Source: Gordionus sp. m RMFG-2023
Taxonomy: Eukaryota > Nematomorpha > Gordioida > Chordodea > Parachordodidae
Assembly: GCF_954871325.1 (NCBI RefSeq)
Contig: NC_088775.1
Location: 54,103,561 to 54,167,560, forward strand
DNA length: 64,000 bases
Direction of reading: 5' to 3'
In this document: piece after piece, positions 1-11,922 of the stretch
How the letters are laid out: each line of letters starts with the position of its first letter
Numbering within the stretch: position 1 is the first letter of the stretch
Position numbers and translations under genes: made by a program
The notes under the pieces: model-generated
Database searches by the model: none
What the model saw: the letters and a program-made list of their open reading frames with translations, nothing else
Told to the model about the DNA's origin: nothing

Positions 1-892
1 GCATATTTTTTACTTTGTAATTGATGACCTTTTTGTAAAAATTCTTTCTTTTAAATTTTTTTAATGACCTTTTATATTTTCCTAATTTTCGTAAATGTTA
101 ATTTAATTTAAGGACGAATTTGTTAAAAATTAATCTTAAATTGTATATATGTAAATAGTATTAAAATAATAATATATATAGTTGTAAAATTTTCAATATC
201 TTCAGTAGTAGTAATAAAAATAAAATGTTAAATTAAATAAAAGATTTCAAATATATTTTTTGGTTTTTCTTTACCTGCCTTCCCTGAAACAAATACCGTC
301 AATGTATTTGCGAGAATATATTACAGCGAATGGATTCGTGCGATTGTAACACCACGAGAGTGGTATATGAATTACCTCAGTTGCAATATCAGATTGAGTT
401 TGGTGATAACATTTTTATATTTATCGACTCTTAAACAGACTTAGTGGATACTGAAAAGGCCTAATAAAGTCAGGCTTGGGTTTAAAGATAATTTTTTTGA
501 AAATTGGGCTCGGGCTTTTCATTTTTTTGACTCAAAACATATAAAAAAGATTCTAAACCCTAGAAAGTTTTCTCTATATTATTTAATTGTTTAAATATGC
601 GTTTGATTCTATTTTTATATTTAATTGGACAGGACAAGGTCAGGCCTAAAATAAAAATTTAGCTGAGCTGGGGCCAAAAATTTGCAAGCGTTAAGAACAA
701 GTCTTATTTAAAACATTGAACCAAACAGATAATTGCTCCTCGGAAATTATTTTTATTAATATTTAACAAAACGTGCTTTAATTAGTGAGGGATTTAAGTT
801 TTAATTTTATTAATTTAGTGTTTTGATAGTATGAATATAATAAACCATCTATCAAAGCAGAGTATATATAATTCACAAATAGTAATTTAGAC
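1..892. other. AT-rich region without a recognisable gene
   Basis: No open frame with recognisable protein similarity is seen on either strand. Roughly 450-700 has scattered 'ggcctaa', 'caggc' and 'gggctcgggc' blocks resembling the GC-rich ends of the small MITEs at 33884 and 56302. It may be a decayed relative, but no target duplication was found. Confidence 0.4.
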
Positions 893-2263
893 CAGGGATC
901 CAAACCCAACCTGAACCGTTAAACAGCTAAAAACCTGTATTTTTTATCGAACCTAAACCACTAAAATAATTTCTAGCCGAACTTGAACCGAACCGCTAAA
1001 ATGTCTCTGAACCGGTACAAGCCTCATGATTTTATGCCTATAAAATAATGTGTAAATTATTACTAGTATATTGTAAAAATTTTAATTATATTCGAATTGT
1101 TTATGAGATTATTATCATTCACATTTGATTGATAGTGTCAGTCATAATTTTTATAAACTTTAGTATATTGCCATTTTACAGCATTTTAAATATCTTAAGC
1201 TTATAAATTATAATGCCTAGAGCAAAATTAAACCCCATATACAATTATTTATATATAGTATTATAAATGACACATCAAAATGTAATATCACTGATTGTTA
1301 AATAAATATGAAAGGCCATCATAAATCTTGAGCGTCATAAAAAAAATTCACCATCTAGAATTTGATAAAATTAACAAAATATCACAACAAAAGGCTAATA
1401 AAATAAAAAAGTTTAAGATGTCATCATGCCAACAGACAATAGAAGAAGCATTAAAAAAACAAACAATATCAGTAAAACTAAATAAAAAAATAATAATCGA
1501 TGATTGTACTGAGTTGGTTACTTTTAATGGCAGACCATTCATATTAATCGATGATAGCGGTTTTAAAAAAATTCTTGATCCTTATTAGATGCCGTGGGTA
1601 AAATTAAAATTAATTCTCAAAATATTTAATCTAATGTTACAGAATATAAGCCTTAAGTATTTGATAATATATAATCAAAGAAATAAATATTATAGGTAAT
1701 TTTTCTAAAGAACCTAGGTTAAATAAAACTATGAATATTTTAAACTATTAGAGAAATCGGAGTAATCGATGCCCAGAATTATGTAAATTGTTTGATATCA
1801 TACTGGCAGTGCCAGCTACACAAGTTAGTGTGGAAAGATGTTTTTCAATAATTAAATTTATACTATCTCTTTATATATGTAATATGAGTGAAAACGAATC
1901 TTGAAAATATATTAATTGTGCGACCTAATAAAAAATTTTAAGTAAAAGTTAAATATTGTTCATATTAAAATTAATCATTGATATTTATTTGTATGATTTA
2001 TAATTTAAATATTATTTTATAATCTGCAATTAATTAAAATGAAGGTTTTCTGTATGTTTTTTTATTTTAATAATGAAATAAAAAAAATATACCTCCCTAT
2101 ACATAATTCGAATGTAGATTTGAATACAAAAATGTTCAAACAGGTTTTTAGAGGTTCGAACCGAACCGATATATTTATTTTTTACAGACCGAACCTGAAT
2201 CTTGAACTGTTATTTTTATCCGAACCTAAACCGAACCGATATTTGTTTCGGTTTAGATCTCTG
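893..2263 (+). mobile_element. hAT transposon A, internally deleted copy
   Basis: The left end reads cagggatccaaaccc and the right end ggtttagatctctg. These are divergent forms of the terminal inverted repeat of the fuller copy at 16292-18958. The subterminal 'ccgaacc' blocks and transposase segments align with that copy throughout, but the middle of the transposase is missing: the sequence jumps near 1690 from the N-terminal region straight to the C-terminal dimerisation region. The 8 bases flanking each end do not match, so the target duplication has decayed or an end has been lost. It is older than the copy at 16292. Confidence 0.85.
1213..1945 (+). pseudogene. hAT A transposase remnant (N- and C-terminal parts only)
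   Basis: The N-terminal start (MPRAKLNP-like, 1213) has a stop and a frameshift before the readable stretch 1328-1588. That stretch contains the conserved 'NGRPF' and 'DDSGFKKILDP' segments also present in the 16292 copy. After about 1690 it continues with the C-terminal 'FSKEPRLNK' and 'VPATQVSVERCFS' dimerisation motif, broken by stops and frameshifts. The catalytic core is absent, so it cannot encode an active transposase. Confidence 0.8.
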
Positions 2264-2784
2264 TAAACCATTTTTTGGTTATAGATGTTTTTAATGTTCT
2301 TTTATTGCTTAAAAAGAAAGGACCAAAGATCATCAAACAGGAATTGAAACAATATTCAGCATCATAAGTAGATTGTTGAATTAAAGGACTTCAATTCTCA
2401 GAGCTTAATTATGTAATCTTGATGATTAAATTGCTATTATTGTCATTTTGCTAAGTGATTAAAGGAAAAATTATAGAAAAATTAATATAGATTTAACAAA
2501 AAATTAATTGAACAAGCATCATATATTAAAAAATACTTAGCTATTCCTTAAAAGAAAGGCATAACCAAATGTACTAGGTAAATATCAGCTTATAAATAAA
2601 TGAACCTAACGACATTTATTGTTCTAAGATTTATTTATAAAATAGGTTACAATGATCGCGTTCTCCCTTTCAAACGTATTTTTAACGGAATTAATTCCTT
2701 ATTAATAATTGCGCTCCTAGTCAACAAATTTGAAGGGTTCAATACATTAGCTCATGATGATCCTTTATTTTTTTATATAATATT
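2264..2784. other. No gene seen
   Basis: AT-rich sequence between the hAT copy and the first LTR. The short open frame at 2600-2809 runs into the LTR and has no recognisable domain; I regard it as chance. Confidence 0.4.
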
Positions 2785-3448
2785 TGAATTTTATTTTAAA
2801 TTATATTAACTTAAGTTTTACCTTACGGACTTGTATTATTTCTTTCACGTAACATAATTAATCTAATAGTTACATTGATTGCTGTTATTTACTTTTGAAT
2901 GAAAAGTATATATATATATATATAATTTATTAGGTTAATAGTCAGTTAGTTATATTTTATAATAAATAAATTTAAAATAAAGAAATTTTATTTCGATATC
3001 TTTTTGCTTATTCATACTATACACATATTAGCGTAGCTACGGAGGTGGTTTTCGGGTTTGGACCCCTCCCAGAGCAAAAATTATTTTTTAGATTATACGT
3101 TCAAAAGACTTAAAAGTGACTTTATATCAAATAAATACAATTAATATTTATATTTTTTTGGTTTTGCTGTTTGTGGAAGGATATTATATTATTATTGAAA
3201 TTATTCTGGATAGTATTATTATAAAGTCATTGAGAATAATCTACTAAATTATAATAACATATTATTGATGCATTAAAAAATAGATTTATTATATATTATC
3301 GAAGATATATATCGTTATGATTTGTAAGATAAACCCGGCCGAAGGCCCGTTAAAGGGGTCTGGGGGCGAAGCCCCCAGGCTTTTATATGTATGGAACCCC
3401 TCTAAGGAAAATTCCTAGCTACGCCACTGTATACACACTATATTAGCA
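2785..3448 (+). repeat. LTR copy 1 (5' LTR), split by a small hAT
   Basis: It aligns along its whole length with 12686-12923, including 'ccttacggacttgtattattt' and 'gttaatagtcagttagtta', once the insert at 3026-3429 and one copy of its target duplication are ignored. The LTR proper is about 252 bp. It contains a (TA)n run near 2910-2930. Confidence 0.75.
3026..3429. mobile_element. Non-autonomous hAT element (MITE-like) in LTR 1
   Basis: The right end gcgtagctaggaatttt (read inward on the minus strand) pairs with the left end gcgtagctacgga. A perfect 8-bp target duplication, tatacaca, lies at 3018-3025 and 3430-3437. The element is 404 bp, has no coding capacity, and contains a GC-rich palindromic block (ggggcgaagcccc) near 3362-3376. 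The 'gcgtagct' end resembles those of the elements at 38472 and 61764. Confidence 0.88.
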
Positions 3449-3464
3449 TGGTGGCAACGGAGGG
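3449..3464 (+). other. Primer-binding-site-like sequence
   Basis: tggtggcaacggaggg follows the LTR with no gap, the usual place for the tRNA primer site of an LTR retroelement. I did not assign the tRNA. Confidence 0.5.
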
Positions 3465-4033
3465 ATCCGACATTACTTATAGTTAGGAATATAATAATAA
3501 ATTAAAAGAAAGATGTATAATATTAAATCTAAATTAACTTCTTAAAAACTATATAAAATCCATTACTATAAAAATTAAAAAAATTTCTCCAAAATAATGC
3601 CTATCTGACCTCTGCTTGAAGGGGTTAGCTACCCATGGCACCATGTCAAGTCAGTCTGCAGATTTTATCTAAAAAAATGTATAAATTAAACATGCTGGCT
3701 TCTCAATAAAAAAACAAAAAAGGTAAAACTATATAAAACATATATTCATTATTTTATCATTTTTATGATATTATCATACTTTTAGTCAATTATTTATTTG
3801 ATTTATCAAGTTAGTTAATATTTAAGACAATGTCATGGCCATCGGAATATTTGTTTTTAATCGTCATAGGTTTGTAAAAAAATAAATAATATATAATATA
3901 TATAAATAAAAAAAATAAATAAAGTAAAATTTAACGAAATAAACATCTTCTTAACCTTTAAAGATCATAAAAAAACAGTTCAAAGTACAGGGTCGATGAA
4001 CTTGAATTTATTTTTTTAAAAAAATATACACAT
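3465..4033. other. No gene seen (presumed internal region of the LTR element)
   Basis: AT-rich, with frequent stops in all frames and no protein motif recognised. Confidence 0.4.
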
Positions 4034-4289
4034 CAGTGTTGTTAAACGCTATTTTAAAAGTAGCGCGCTCTCGCTACCGCTATTTTATAAAAAAAATAGC
4101 GCGCTATCGCTACCGCTATCGTTTTCAAATGAGTAGCGCGCTATTAGCTACTTTTTACGCTATTTTAATTTTTTTTTAAATATTTTTATGTAACTTTATT
4201 TTCACAAATAAAATATTGGTATAAAAACATGACTATAATTTGTTACATATATATAATTTATTTATTATTGCACATTAATAATAATAACA

Positions 4290-5130
4290 TTTCGGTACTC
4301 TCATCCCCAAGTCTAGAGCGACCATTAGAAAGTATAAGCTTTGCCATACTAAATAATCATTCAGCACAAGCACTTGTGGGCAACGCAGTATTAAATTTAA
4401 TAAACACACTTTTTATATGAAAAAAATCATCAAAGATATTTAAATAAGAATTTTTAGATTTAAAAAAAGCATCTAGAGGTTCAATAATAATATTATTATT
4501 TATTTATTTCAAAAAAATCGTCTATGGAAGGCTGCGGTTTCGATCTTGCTATAATATCGTGGTTAGGCATGCCATTTTTTAACGTTACCATCAGCCTATC
4601 AAGTTGCCCTTTAGATTCAGTCAAATTAATGTATGGCCAATTTAACTTGAAACTAGGATGAACGATAGCAGCTATTACATTATCATCATCATACAGATCT
4701 GGAAATTTAATTCATATAAAGCGATTAAGAATACCTTTAAAATTTTTAAAAATTTAAATTTATTTGAGATTTAGATTCATTTATAAAAAAATATTAAATA
4801 GCATGTAAATAAAGATTTTAAAAATAAAATTATTATTCACAAGGTAATTTATAATATATTAATTTTGAATTTTATATTAATACTATATATTAATATTATA
4901 GATTGTGTTGTAAATTAAGCCAATTTAAATTATGGCTAATCAAGAAATAAATCATTCATTTTATATAATTTTATGATAGAAAATAAAAATAAAGTTTTGA
5001 TCTTTTCTCAATGCCTTTTAACATAGACTCTACCAGTGGTTGGCAAAATTTTCTTGCATCAAAACCGATATCCATTAGTAATTTTTTCTTCAAGATTAAA
5101 GTATTTTTTGAATTTTGGGAAAGGATAATC
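4290..5130 (-). pseudogene. hAT M transposase, C-terminal half, broken
   Basis: Reading the minus strand from 5130 downward gives a 'PLVESMLKGIEKR' stretch, then 'AAIVHPSFKLNW', and near 4290-4390 a 'LPTSACAE-stop-LFSMAKLILS' block. These are the end of the hAT catalytic region and the C-terminal dimerisation (hATC) motif. There is an in-frame stop inside the dimerisation motif and further breaks between blocks. The N-terminal part is not found, so the gene is dead. Confidence 0.7.
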
Positions 5131-5207
5131 TATATTTTTCTCATTTTCCAAAGAAATTTCGCTATCTTCAACAATCTCACACATTTTTAATAACTAGATT
5201 TATTATA

Positions 5208-7190
5208 AGTGCCGTCGATAGGGGGGGGCGCGCGGGGGGAGCCCCCTGAAAAATTTGAATAGCCCCCTAAAGCAAAAAAATTTTTTTTTAATGGCTCCTT
5301 AATATCCCCTTGAACTAAGAATAAATTTTTTTGATTACCCACTGAATGATTTCTTTTATAATTTTATTGAGTAATATATAGATTTAATTTTATAATTTAA
5401 AAATAAATAAGTCTATCTAAATTATTCTTAAATGAATACTATTTTAATTATTAGATTAGATTAATACTTATAAATTATATTTTCACTATGTCAGCTTGCA
5501 ATCAAATTCTGTGTTAAAAATAGAATATTAATATCACTCACAAAATAATAATTTAGCATTAACAGTTGAAGCTTTATTGACTTTTATTATTTAAATTATT
5601 TATAACCCTAATTAAATAAATATTAATTGAAAATTAACAAATTTAATATTGTAATTAACCGAGTTTAAAATTACGAATCAATTATATCATTGATATTACG
5701 TGCGTGATAACGTATTACCATACCACTTCTTAAAATTATTTTCAAGGTTCAAATCCAAATAAGTATAAGAGATTTATTTATAAAAAGTAAGTAAACATAT
5801 AGTTTATAATCCTCATTAGATACAATTGGTTATAAAAGATTAGGTTAAATACCACTTTTACAGACGTATTTGATAGTTATATATTATATTACTAATATTT
5901 TAATAAATTTTACTAACAAATGCTTTTGATAATAAATATAAGTAATAAATTGCTTTAAGATATTTAAGGCCATCTATTTATTTAGAAATATTTATAAAAA
6001 TTTAACATCTTATTATTTATCCCAGAATGGATGTAATAATTAGATAACTTTTCTTGTTTTTTTTACGTGTTTTTAGGAAAGCTATTTTTTTCTTATTTGT
6101 AAAACAGTTTTGAGTTAAATTTTTAATACTAGTATATTTTTGATATTAATACAAACTACTACTATTTTAAGATATAATATACCAACTAGAGGTGGTGCGA
6201 TAATAATATATAAAATCTTAATTAATTTATTTTATCATATCATATCCCTCTGGTTCTTATTTTATAGTTATAAAATGTTTCATTTCTAATATTGCATCCC
6301 TGCCTTGTAAATAACTTAAGGCTTCAATACATTTACATAATTTCTACTAAAGATTTTTAGTGTTTTTGTTTTATCATTTTATCTAGCATAATAAATTCTG
6401 ACATAAGATAATATAGTGAGTGTCATGGCGATGACTGCAAATTAACCAGCATCTATTATTTGTGTGGGTATGTAATTAATTATAGCTGCTGAGAGCATAT
6501 GATTGCATATTTTATAGGAATAATGGTCAACTGTGTAGTTGTTTATATATCATTAAAAATGGAAGATAATCTTTTAGAAATTTAATATCTCACAATTTTT
6601 TTCTCAATTACTTATCTAGCTTTCATCATGTCATTTAAGAGGAAGCTTTAACCACCATATAGTTTTATGATTTGGATTGGTCGTTTATATTCTCTTCTCC
6701 AAGAATTGTTGGTTTGGTTAGGCCTATAAATTTTTCCTTATTAGTCCATTCTATCTTAAAATGGTAACAGAGTGTTATATTAGTTTCTTGACATTTTGTC
6801 AATGTAAGTTTCTAATTTTATAATATATAGTTTTAAAAACCCTTATCAATTGAGGCAAATGTATGAATTAATTAACCTTTTTTATCACTTGTAATTCTTT
6901 AGACGCAAATTTTTTATATCAGCAATCGAAAATATTTTATACTGTAATAAATAGATTTTGTATTAAAAAATAATATTTTTAGAAATGTCATATTGTTTTA
7001 ATTATTTATATGCTAGTTTATTTTGTATGCATAATTTAATAAATGACTAAATATGAAATTCAGAATTCAGAGTTAGCAAATTTTTAAAAAGTATAATATA
7101 TAAGCCCGCAAATGGGGGGCATGAGGGGCGAAGCCCCCATAAATTTTTTCTTAGTTGAGCCCCCTGAGATTGTAAAGGCTAGAGACGCCC
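5208..7190. mobile_element. Probable element nested in hAT M, ends GC-rich
   Basis: The left end aagtgccgtcgatag and the inverted right end aagggcgtctctag align with few gaps. Both are followed inward by matching 'gccccctgaaaaatttg' / 'gggggctcaactaag' GC-rich blocks (5229-5270 and 7110-7170). No coding sequence is recognised inside and no target duplication was found, so the class is uncertain; hAT-like termini are the best guess. Confidence 0.45.
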
Positions 7191-7430
7191 TTGTTTGTAA
7201 TGCTAACTTGATTTATAATGTATATTTTTAAATATAAATTTCAAAATTAAATTAAATAAAAGGATTATAATTTTAGATTTAATAAAAAATATATTTTAAT
7301 AATTTTTAGATGTATTAATTATGTAAAATTGAAAGTAACGAATTAGCGAGCTACAGCTATAGCTATTTTCTAAAAAAAGTAGTCAGCTAACCGCTACTGA
7401 AAAAAGTAGCGCGCTATTTTAACAACACTG

Positions 7431-9175
7431 ATACACATACATATAATAAAAAGAACACTGTTAATTTAAGCAAAGAGAAATTCATATATTATAAAAATAA
7501 ATAAATAAAGTGTATAAAGGAACCTATAAATGATTAATTTAATATTAAAACAATTATAGAAATGAGGAAATTATTATCGAATTCCCCAAATTAATTAATA
7601 CTACAATCGATAAGCTCAGAGACTGAATATAAAAAAACTTAGTATTTTATATCCAAAAATAGTAAAGTCCTAGAATTCTATAAAGCAAGTTAATCTAAGG
7701 AAGAAAAATTTATAAAATAAAAGATTTATATATAACTAGTAGAAAGCCCGTCAAAAATGACGGGGAATGAGATTTTTATTAATTTTTTAAGATAGATTTC
7801 ATGCCAGGTTCAAGCTCATAATATTAGGAAGCATCCAAGATCTTATAATTGTAAAAAAGTTTATCAAGCCCAGCTCAACCCTTAATAGTCAGGTGCAAGC
7901 TAATATTAATTTTGAGGTTTAAAGCTCAATCCTACCCATTATAATTTTGAAAATTTTTTCCCGCCTCGGAGATAGTTAATTTTTTAATATCATCACATGG
8001 ACGGGAAATATCTGATTTACCAATTAGTCTAATATGGAAAAAAACATGTAAATTTCATATTAAGGGAAACTGGGAAGGCCTGGGCAACCACTTATTAGAG
8101 AATCATGACAAATAAAATAAAAATAACCGACTCTTATACTTTTTTGTTATATGATCAATTAAAATTATATCTAAAAAATAAATTGTTGTTTATTATATAG
8201 GGTTATTGTTGTTTTTCAGATAAATTTAATGTATGTCTTGCATTTCCGAAATTATTTGTCAAAGAATTTGATAAGGGATATATATATTTTTATGTTAAGT
8301 AAAAAAAAATGCTATCTATTTAAATTACAAAAATGCCATTAAACACTAATGAAACTTATATGCAAAATATTTATATATTTTTTAAGATATTTTTTTTATT
8401 GACATATAAATTTAGGATAATTTTTAAAAAATATTGAGGATTAATTATTATGTATTTGATAAAATTAAGAGCAAATCCTTGTTGACATTTTTATTTTTGA
8501 TGGAAAAAGCGACAAAATAAATCTGGAAGGTTGTCTGGAAAGGAAATAATTAATATACAATTTCATATCATTAAGGGTTGTAGATGAAAGTAATGATGGA
8601 TTACCAAAGCAGTGTACAAAACACAATACGTCCTGATAAAGATAGTAATATGCCTATGCCTTGGGATACTGGTAAAAGAAAAACGCAAAATAAGATATCT
8701 GTCAATATCAGCATTGGTAGTCCCCTCTAAAATAGAATCATGAACGACAAAGTTAACTCAACCATAAGAATTGTTATAAAGGCGACGACAGAACTACTGC
8801 ATATTTTTCCATTAATAAAGTTGATGAAAATAAGTGAGGTTAAGACATGGATTGTTATCTAAAATAAAAACAAAAGTATAATTAAAAAACATATTAATGT
8901 ATTAAACCTGAAGAGGAGTCAATATTAGGTTAACCTCTCTAGAAATAGTGGGAATATCAACCATCAGAAGCTAAAATAGATATATTCTAAAATGAAAACT
9001 ATAAGCATTTTTAGTATATATAGATGAATAACTTTATTTTGCATTTGGTAGATTTTATTGGGCTTCACGTTATATGACCCAGTATAATTTTTTTACTTGA
9101 ATATGAGTTGAATTAAGAATTGAATGATATTTATTTTTTGATAAGCCCAGCCTTCGGCTGGAGTGTGTAGCCTGA
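7431..9175. other. No gene; two GC-rich hairpins
   Basis: No coding region is recognised. Two perfect short hairpins stand out in the AT-rich background: cccgtc-aaaaat-gacggg at 7747-7764 and cagcc-ttc-ggctg at 9148-9160, each preceded by 'aag'. A block at about 7795-8110 ('caagctcataatat', 'ctgatttaccaattagtcta', 'cttattagagaatcatgacaaa') is repeated in diverged form at about 9550-10170. Confidence 0.45.
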
Positions 9176-9341
9176 GGTAGGGAAATAAGAGAAAATTAAA
9201 TGGAAAGAAAATAGGGAAATTAAAAGGGAAAGGAAGATAAAGAAAAGGGAAATTAAAAAGTGAAGATAGGAAAGGGAAATGATGAGAAAGGGGAAGATAA
9301 TAAAAGAAATTAAAAGGGAAAGAAAGGAAAGGAGAATTTTA
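9176..9341 (+). repeat. Polypurine (GA-rich) tract
   Basis: About 165 bases are almost wholly purine on the + strand, built from imperfect repeats of gggaaattaaaa and aaagggaaa. Such a tract can in principle form triplex or other non-B DNA. No gene overlaps it. Confidence 0.75.
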
Positions 9342-9509
9342 GTATTTTTTAAATTTTGATTTTTCCCATATTATTTGAGACTGTTGTTAAAATAATGAAT
9401 GTTAGTGATATCTTTAGTAGGGTTACATATGTTTTTGGCATAGCATAGTCAGTATACATTTTGTATGTTAATGAAAACTATTCTTTGAGTTAAAATATAT
9501 ATCTTTATA

Positions 9510-9975
9510 AAAATATTAACATAAGACTAACATTTAACATTAAAAAATCCCAATCTAGGTTCAAGCCTACAATATCTGGAAAAAATATCCAAGCAATAAA
9601 GATCTTGATAATTTAAAAAGATTTTCTCAAGCCCACCTCAGTCCCTAATAATTTTGAAACCAAGCCCAGAGATATTAAATTTATAATTAATGAAGGGGAA
9701 ATCTCTGATTTACCAATTAGTCTACGGGTAAAATATATAAGACTAACATTTAACATTAAAAAAACTCAAAATAGGTTCAAGCCTACAATATTTGGAAAAT
9801 ATTTCCAAGCATCCAAGATCTTAATAATTTAAAAAGATTTTCTCAAGCCCATTTCAATCCCTAATAATTTTTGAAAACCAAGCCAATATTAATTTTGAGA
9901 AATATTTTTTAAGCCCAGTCCAACCCATAATAATTTCGAAAAAATTTTCCCAAGCCTAGAGATATTAAATTTATT
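9510..9975. repeat. Two-copy tandem repeat of about 210 bp
   Basis: A unit beginning 'aagactaacatttaacatta' near 9510 and again near 9740 continues through 'ggttcaagcctacaatat', 'tccaag', 'aaaaagattttctcaagccc' and 'cctagagatattaaattt'. A further diverged copy of part of the unit lies at about 7800-8030. The copies differ by substitutions and small indels. Confidence 0.75.
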
Positions 9976-10196
9976 GAATTAACTCAGTTATGAATTTCTA
10001 TATAAAATATTAATAATTTGTAATATTTAGTAAATAATGTATTACTTTGACAATTGGTTTTAATATGGCCTCCTACAGTTGCACTAATTTTGAAAAAAAT
10101 CATGTGAATTGGTAATAAGGGAAACTGAGAAAGCCTGAACAAAGCACTTATTAGAGAATCATGACAAAATAAGGTCTGCCCTAATATGTGAAGAGA

Positions 10197-10870
10197 AATT
10201 CAGTTTAATTTAACACAATTTAATAGACTTATTCAAATATTTAAAATTTTCAAAACAGGGAAATGTGATTGAATAAGGCAAATTATATGAAGTAGTTGCT
10301 TGAAATTTTGTGATATTTAGTGATACTTAGTGAAAGTAAGTGTTAGAGAGTAACCCAGTTTACATTGATAATGTTTTTTGAACCACATATTCAGTTTAAT
10401 TTAACATAATTTAATAGACTTATTCAAATATTTAAAATTTTCAAAACAAGGAAATATGATTGAATATGGCAATTTATATGAAGTAGTTGCTTGTTAGTGA
10501 TACTTAGTGAAAGTAAGTGTTAAAGAGTAACCCATTTTACATTGGTCATAATGTTAACCACATAAGATCAACCTGCATTCAAATTTCCTATTTTTTAATT
10601 AACACTTTCTTGATTAAATTTACACAAGGCTTTAACCTAATTAAAGATTCTTATTCTTAATTTATAAAGTAGATAAAACATTTAGTATAATTATCTTAAT
10701 TTAATATTCTTATTTAAATATTTAAACTTCAGAAAACAAACAGATATAAGTGAATAAGGAAATTATAAGAATTAGTTGCCTGAAAGATTTTGTGATATTA
10801 TAATGAAGAGTATGGAGTGAAAAGTGTAAGTGATATTTAAGTGTTTAAAGAGTATATATCTTTTCTTTTT
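10197..10870. repeat. Tandem repeat of about 190 bp, three diverging copies
   Basis: Copies begin near 10197, 10387 and 10650. Shared landmarks are 'cagtttaatttaac', 'cttattcaaatatttaaaat', 'tgaagtagttgcttg' and 'tagtgaaagtaagtgtta'. The first two are close and the third is more diverged. No coding potential is seen. Confidence 0.75.
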
Positions 10871-11317
10871 TTAAAAAAGAATTTAGCTTAATTTAATAAT
10901 CTTACTTCTTCTAATATTTAACTTATGAAATCAGTGAAAAGGAAACTTTGATTAAGTTATTATCATTATTTTAAAAGATATTCCCATTTTAAGATTTACA
11001 ATATACTTGTATGATCCATAGCCTTCAGCCTGTTCCACATGAAAATCTTTTTTAAATAACTGGCACTCCGATTTCAGGAATTCAAGGAAAATGATTAACT
11101 TGTTAAACCATCGTCCAAGCAGTATTATTTTTAAATATCTATCCATTTTTGCAAAATCAAATGTGATAAAATGTTATTAACAAATATGGCTCCTGTTCTA
11201 AATCACTAAAAGTAATAATCGCTTAAAATAATAAAAAATATAATCTATTTAAAAATAAATTAAGACTGTTGTTTGTATAAAATAAATAAATAAAATCAAA
11301 AAATAAAAATAAATACG

Positions 11318-11374
11318 TACCGATGACATGACGTAGCGATGACATGACCTCACGATGACGTAGTGAGGACATCG
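11318..11374. repeat. Short direct and inverted repeats (cgatgacatgac type)
   Basis: The block contains three spaced copies of 'cgatgac(a/g)t' within about 55 bases, and a ctcac/gtgag inverted pair. It is markedly less AT-rich than its surroundings. Its function is unknown. Confidence 0.5.
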
Positions 11375-11550
11375 GAAAATTATAATATAGATTAGTGAGA
11401 TGATAAAAACTATATGTGAGGCAGAAGACATCGATACTAACATTACTTTTAATAAAGTTATAACCAAAAGATGAGATAGAGATAAAAAAAAAAACAATAA
11501 TATAAAAATAATAAAAAAACATAAAGATCAAAATAGAAATGTATTATCCA

Positions 11551-11922
11551 AAATAGGATCAAAAATATAATAACTTTCGATCTAAAACTTATAGTTACAA
11601 TAATAACTATCATAACAAAACTCAAAATAAATCTTGCAGTAAAATTACTGAGACAAATAAGTTAGTCGATTTAAACATATTACCACATTTTTTTATGTCT
11701 GATTTTGATTCAGACTCTTATCAACATTGGAAAGACGTTAATAGGTTTAACAGGAAAATTTTTTGTGAAATTAAAAATAAAAATATAATGGACATATTTT
11801 GTACTAAAATATATAAAAATTTAAAAATTATAACAAAAAATTTTAAAGTAATTTCTTTACAATTCTTATATGAAGACTGTATAGAGTCTTATAGATTAAT
11901 GTATAAATCACATAGAATATAG
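11551..11922 (+). CDS. Unassigned exon-like open frame
   Basis: The frame is open for about 124 codons from a possible splice acceptor (aaaatag before 11551) to a stop at 11920-11922, which is long for such AT-rich sequence. The first methionine is at 11695. The product is polar, asparagine- and lysine-rich, with 'DFDSDSYQHWKDVNRFN' near its middle and no domain I recognise. A possible donor (gtaattt) lies near 11847. It could be an exon of an unseen gene, an upstream exon of the PDZ gene, or a gag remnant of the LTR element around it. Confidence 0.3.

Larger units (their letters stand above)
4034..7430 (-). mobile_element. hAT transposon M with exact 8-bp target duplication
   Basis: The ends are cagtgttgttaaacgctatttt and its inverse, aaaatagcgcgc..ttaacaacactg. 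A perfect target duplication, atacacat, lies at 4026-4033 and 7431-7438. Both subterminal regions are rich in 'tagcgcgct' and 'ctaccgct' motifs in several orientations, plausible transposase-binding sites. Transposase remnants lie on the minus strand at 4290-5130. A second element appears to occupy about 5208-7190. Confidence 0.9.

Noticed and set aside
841-2271. taaaccat occurs at 841-848 and 2264-2271, as if it were a target duplication of hAT A
   Set aside because: The left copy lies about 45 bases outside the terminal repeat and the bases next to the true end (atttagac) do not match, so it is probably chance.
9510-10870. CRISPR-like array
   Set aside because: Repeat units are about 190-210 bp and adjacent, without short repeats and unique spacers, and the sequence is eukaryotic.
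11223-11531. Minus-strand 102- and 82-codon frames rich in F, Y, I and L
   Set aside because: They are overlapping frames with no domain, typical of low-complexity antisense readings; the repeat block at 11318 inflates them.
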